From positions 1 to 46,811 of the forward strand of contig FMBT01000572.1 in NCBI GenBank assembly GCA_900095095.1: a stretch of 46,811 nt of DNA, given 5' to 3'. The stretch's first letter is position 1, and each line of letters starts with the position of its first letter. This document shows, one piece after another, positions 43,759 through 46,811 of this stretch. The notes under the pieces are model-generated. The model ran no database searches and was not told the origin of the DNA. It was given only the letters and a program-made list of their open reading frames with translations. This DNA comes from Fragilariopsis cylindrus CCMP1102 (lineage: Eukaryota > Bacillariophyta > Bacillariophyceae > Bacillariales > Bacillariaceae). The translations under genes were made by a program, and so were the position numbers.

Positions 43759-46018
43759 ATGAAGCTTTCTTCTATATGTGCCAGCTCGTTGCTTGCTCCC
43801 GTTGTCATATCAGCTACTTCATTGGTAACAAATGATGACAACAATGAGCATGATCAAAAACAGCAACTTCCTCTTGATTCTTCTTCTTATTCAAAGGTGA
43901 ATGGAACAAACCCTTACAAGAAACTTACTAACCGTAGTGAGGTCCGTCATGAACCAAACAAAATCACTAACATTGATGACGTCAAGGACATGGGCAACAA
44001 GAACCAGTTAGAAGGAGCAGCAGCCTCCACTCCTACTAGTGATAGTAGCTATTCTACTTCTGATGACAAGAATGTATGTGTTCCTGCTGTCACTGTTAGC
44101 AAAAGTAGCAAACTTGATTTTGGTCATCTTCCATCATCATCATGCTCCTCCTCAAAGAAGCAGATTTGCATCAACAACACCAACACCATGAAGGAATCTT
44201 CTTTATCTACGGAGACAAAGACAGGAGTTTGTACTGACATTGATGATATCCCAATTGCATATTGGGACAATGGTGATCCCAATGCTTCATCTGACATTCC
44301 AGCCTCTTATTGGAGGATACTGTTACTAATACTGCTGCACGTGATGAACGCCGCCTTCAAGGACCTGATTGCGGAACAACATGTCCTCTTGCACGTCCTG
44401 ATGTTTCCAACTATAGTGGAGACTTCAAAATCTTGGTTGGAAAATGTACTGGTGGTGATGTTTCAACTTGTCCAACTGCGCCAGCTGGTTATGAGAGTTA
44501 TGAGAATCTCAATTGCTGGAATACTGCAGGGATTACAGAAATGTATGAAGCCTTTTATGAAGTAGATGCTTTCAACTATCCTTTAGAGTGTTGGGATGTT
44601 GGACAGGTAACCAACATGATAGGCATGTTCTATAAATCAACATTTTTTAACGCGGATATTGCTGATTGGGATACATCAAAAGTGAAACAGATGGAGAAAA
44701 TGTTTGCTCAAACAAATTACTTCAACCAAGCAATTGGTGATTGGAATATATCACAAGTTACCAGTATGGAATTTATGTTCAGGAAAGCAGTTTACTTCAA
44801 CCAAGATATTGGTAGTTGGGATACTCAACAGGTAGCCAGTATGAATGGTATATTTTATGATGCAGCTCTTTTCAACACGCCTATTGGTGATTGGGATACG
44901 TCACGGTTAACAGACATGTCTACTATGTTTAAAAATGCTGGTTCTTTCAACCAGAATATTGGTGATTGGAATGTTTCACAAGCTATGTCAATGCGTGATA
45001 TGCTTAGTGCTGCAACTTCTTTCAACACGCCTATTGGTGATTGGGACGTCTCTCAAGTAAGTTTGATGAATGGTACATTTTATGATGCAACTAATTTCAG
45101 CCAGCCTATTGGTGATTGGGATACCTCAAACGTACTGACTACGTATGATATGTTCAGTGGTGCAACTTCATTCAACCAGCCTATTGGGGACTGGGACATA
45201 TCAAAAGTTGGCACTCTTGGTGTAATGTTTTTTGGGGGCAACTGCATTTAACCAGCCTCTTGAGGATTGGAATGTGTCCCAAGTAACTAGTATGGCTGGT
45301 ACGTTTGGTTATGCATCTTCTTTTGATCAGCCACTTAATGATTGGGATATCTCTCAGGTTACATCCATTCATATTATGTTTCAGAATGCAACTGCATTTA
45401 ATCAACCAATTGAATCTTGGGATGTCGCAGTAGTAGATACTATGGGTAAAATGTTTCTAGATGCAGTAAATTTTAATCAATGTCTTTCCACATGGGCTGA
45501 AAAGTCTAGAGATATGGTTGGTACAGAGAATATGTTAAATGGCACTGCATGTCCCAATGGAATTGAAAGTCCAAATCCAACTCTTGGTCCATGGTGTCAA
45601 AACTTTGCCCAAGGATGTTTTTGTACCTGGTTTTGAGCCATCTCAGGAGCCAACGCTTCTACCAAGTGATGGACCAACTGACACCCCAACTGATGTACCC
45701 AGCAACGCTCCAGTGGTCCGCAACCCAAAGAGTAGAAAGTCGAGAAAGAGTAAGGCAAGAAAGAGCAAGTCAAGAAAGAGTAAGTCAAGGAAGAGTAAAG
45801 TGTCTAAGAAGAAATCTAAAGAAAACAAAAAGAGCAAAAATGGCGGTAAGGGTAAGGGTGGCGGTAAGAGTGGTGGAAAAAGTGGCAGTGGTAAGAGCCA
45901 GAACATTTTCAACCGTGCCACCATTGCGCCTGCTACGTCAGCGCCTGCTACATCGGCACCCAATACACGAAGACGTATCCTAAAAACATCTGCTAATAAT
46001 GGTGAGATTATAATGTAA
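43759..46018 (+). CDS. Secreted BspA-like repeat protein with Lys/Ser/Arg-rich tail, frame broken at three sites
   Basis: A signal peptide starts at the ATG at 43759 (MKLSSICASSLLAPVVISA). A Ser-rich region with two IPxxYW motifs follows. Then come about 12 repeats of roughly 25 residues (consensus FNQPIGDWDxSxVTxMxxMF), the BspA-like or DUF285 surface-protein repeat, common in bacteria, Trichomonas and diatoms. After the repeats there is a Pro-Thr/Ser spacer (PSQEPTLLPSDGPTDTP) and a tail with many KSRKS and GKGKGG units. The frame changes three times: near 44311-44316 (one base missing in GG), near 45228-45238 (one base extra in a T6G5 run) and near 45618-45622 (one base extra in T5). With these three adjustments the coding length is 753 codons including the stop. 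The homopolymer context points to consensus errors, but a young pseudogene is possible. Adhesion or cell-wall roles are inference. Confidence 0.72.
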
Positions 46019-46288
46019 GGGACTTCTAGTTGTGCTAGTTGACTGGTTCTTTCGAATAAACAAACAAGACCAATCATCTTACATAATATAATGCAATAAG
46101 AAAAAGCAACAAGATATAATGCAATATGAAAAACAGAAATAAAAAGTATCTATGTGTATTATATTCTCGAGAAGAAAAATAGCAACACAAATTAATATAT
46201 AATCTATAGAACATCCTAATACATAAAATTACCTTATGTACAATAATTCATCAAAATGTGCCATACAACTTCCTTGTATGCAACATTT
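46019..46288. other. Short intergenic spacer
   Basis: AT-rich sequence with a doubled AACAAGATATAATGCAATA-like block near 46089-46128. It should contain the 3' region of the BspA-like gene. Confidence 0.4.
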
Positions 46289-46700
46289 TCACTTCTTTGA
46301 TAGGTTGTGTTCAAATATCATTTGCTGGTAGTTTAATGCTTCATACCCTATGTTCTTGTTTATTTCAGATGGATCAAGCATTTTTACTGCTCCCATCCCT
46401 GATAAATTGTCATCAAGTTCCGTAACCATAGCCTTGTATTCTGATGTACCAAATTCCTTCAGACCTCTGTTGAATCCGAATCATGGTGTGGATTTGGACG
46501 CTTCAATGTTATTGTTTGATTTGGTACTGAGTACATGTGCGTATGAAGATTCTTCAAGCACCCAGTAAGAGCCCATCAGACTTGAGTTCATTTGGTATGC
46601 CGGGTTCAACATCATGCGTTGTATCCTTGTTAACTATATCATTCGTCCCTGGATTGGCTTCAAGATCATCTTCTATCAAAGCGGTTCCTTCTTCAATCAT
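46289..46700 (-). mobile_element. Decayed Copia-like retrotransposon polymerase fragment
   Basis: Two short open pieces lie end to end on the minus strand. The first, 46700-46554, is acidic and unstructured, like the linker between integrase and reverse transcriptase. The second, 46474-46289, reads FNRGLKEFGTSEYKAMVTEL and then DPSEINKNIGYEALNYQQMI. It resembles the start of the reverse transcriptase region in diatom Copia elements, where a GLKEFG motif is followed by an alternating helix and an EAL-Y-MF motif. Stops and frame changes separate the pieces and the sequence ends after NLSKK, so it is a relic. Identification is from memory of the family. Confidence 0.4.
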
Positions 46701-46811
46701 GGAATTGTGGCGTTGGTGAGATTCACAATTGGGTTATTGGCCAATCAAATTTGATAATCAAGGATGACAGGTCCTACCTCACTGTAATTGTTGAGGGTAT
46801 CTTTGTTGTAA

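Noticed and set aside
45228-45238. Programmed frameshift at T6G5 in the BspA-like gene
   Set aside because: Two other frame changes in the same gene lack a shared slippery signal, so a programmed event is less likely than error or decay.

Overview
The window looks like nuclear DNA of a diatom, most likely a raphid pennate of the Fragilariopsis/Pseudo-nitzschia kind. The evidence is AT-rich intergenic DNA, short GT-AG introns (95-204 nt), proteins full of Ser, Asp, Asn and Gln runs, secreted proteins with Pro-Thr/Ser repeats, a BspA-like repeat protein, and a right-end fragment resembling diatom Copia polymerase. The organism is inferred from these features, not from a marker gene.

Layout. 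1-1280 holds no clear gene. 1281-4278 (+) is a flavin-containing monooxygenase whose reading frame breaks near its end. 5308-6510 (-) is a zinc-finger-like protein of unknown role. 7109-12050 (-) is one spliced gene (1598 aa): a Pro-Thr/Ser-repeat ectodomain, one membrane span, and a cytoplasmic tail ending in a PDZ domain. 12914-14896 (+) is a spliced protein kinase (592 aa) with an N-terminal KEN box. 15353-19643 (-) is one three-exon gene (1343 aa) for a four-domain voltage-gated channel with Kv/KCNQ-like S4 and S6 segments but no GYG filter. 21491-25192 (-) is a class 3 lipase with a very long disordered N-terminus. 26284-27722 (-) is a spliced secreted esterase. 28633-29754 (+) is a secreted protein of two duplicated four-Cys modules. 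30702-32295 (+) is a spliced seven-helix receptor. 33315-34328 (-) is a MYND/RING/Sel1 protein.

From 34329 to 38740 lies a repeat island: a satellite of about 190 bp in alternating unit types, unassigned sequence, and a possible LTR/gag remnant. 38741-39928 (-) is a METTL21-like methyltransferase. 39929-43758 is gene-poor, with microsatellites and diverged direct repeats. 43759-46018 (+) is a secreted BspA-like protein with a Lys/Ser/Arg-rich tail, broken by three single-base frame changes. The right end (46289-46700, -) carries a decayed Copia-like polymerase fragment.

There is no operon logic, as expected in a eukaryote. The loosely shared theme is membrane and surface biology: channel, receptor, PDZ-tailed membrane protein, and several secreted or anchored proteins. 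The two strongest leads are the four-domain channel with its unusual pore ring and a short palindromic motif, TACWGTA, that recurs in intergenic DNA and is nearly absent from coding sequence.
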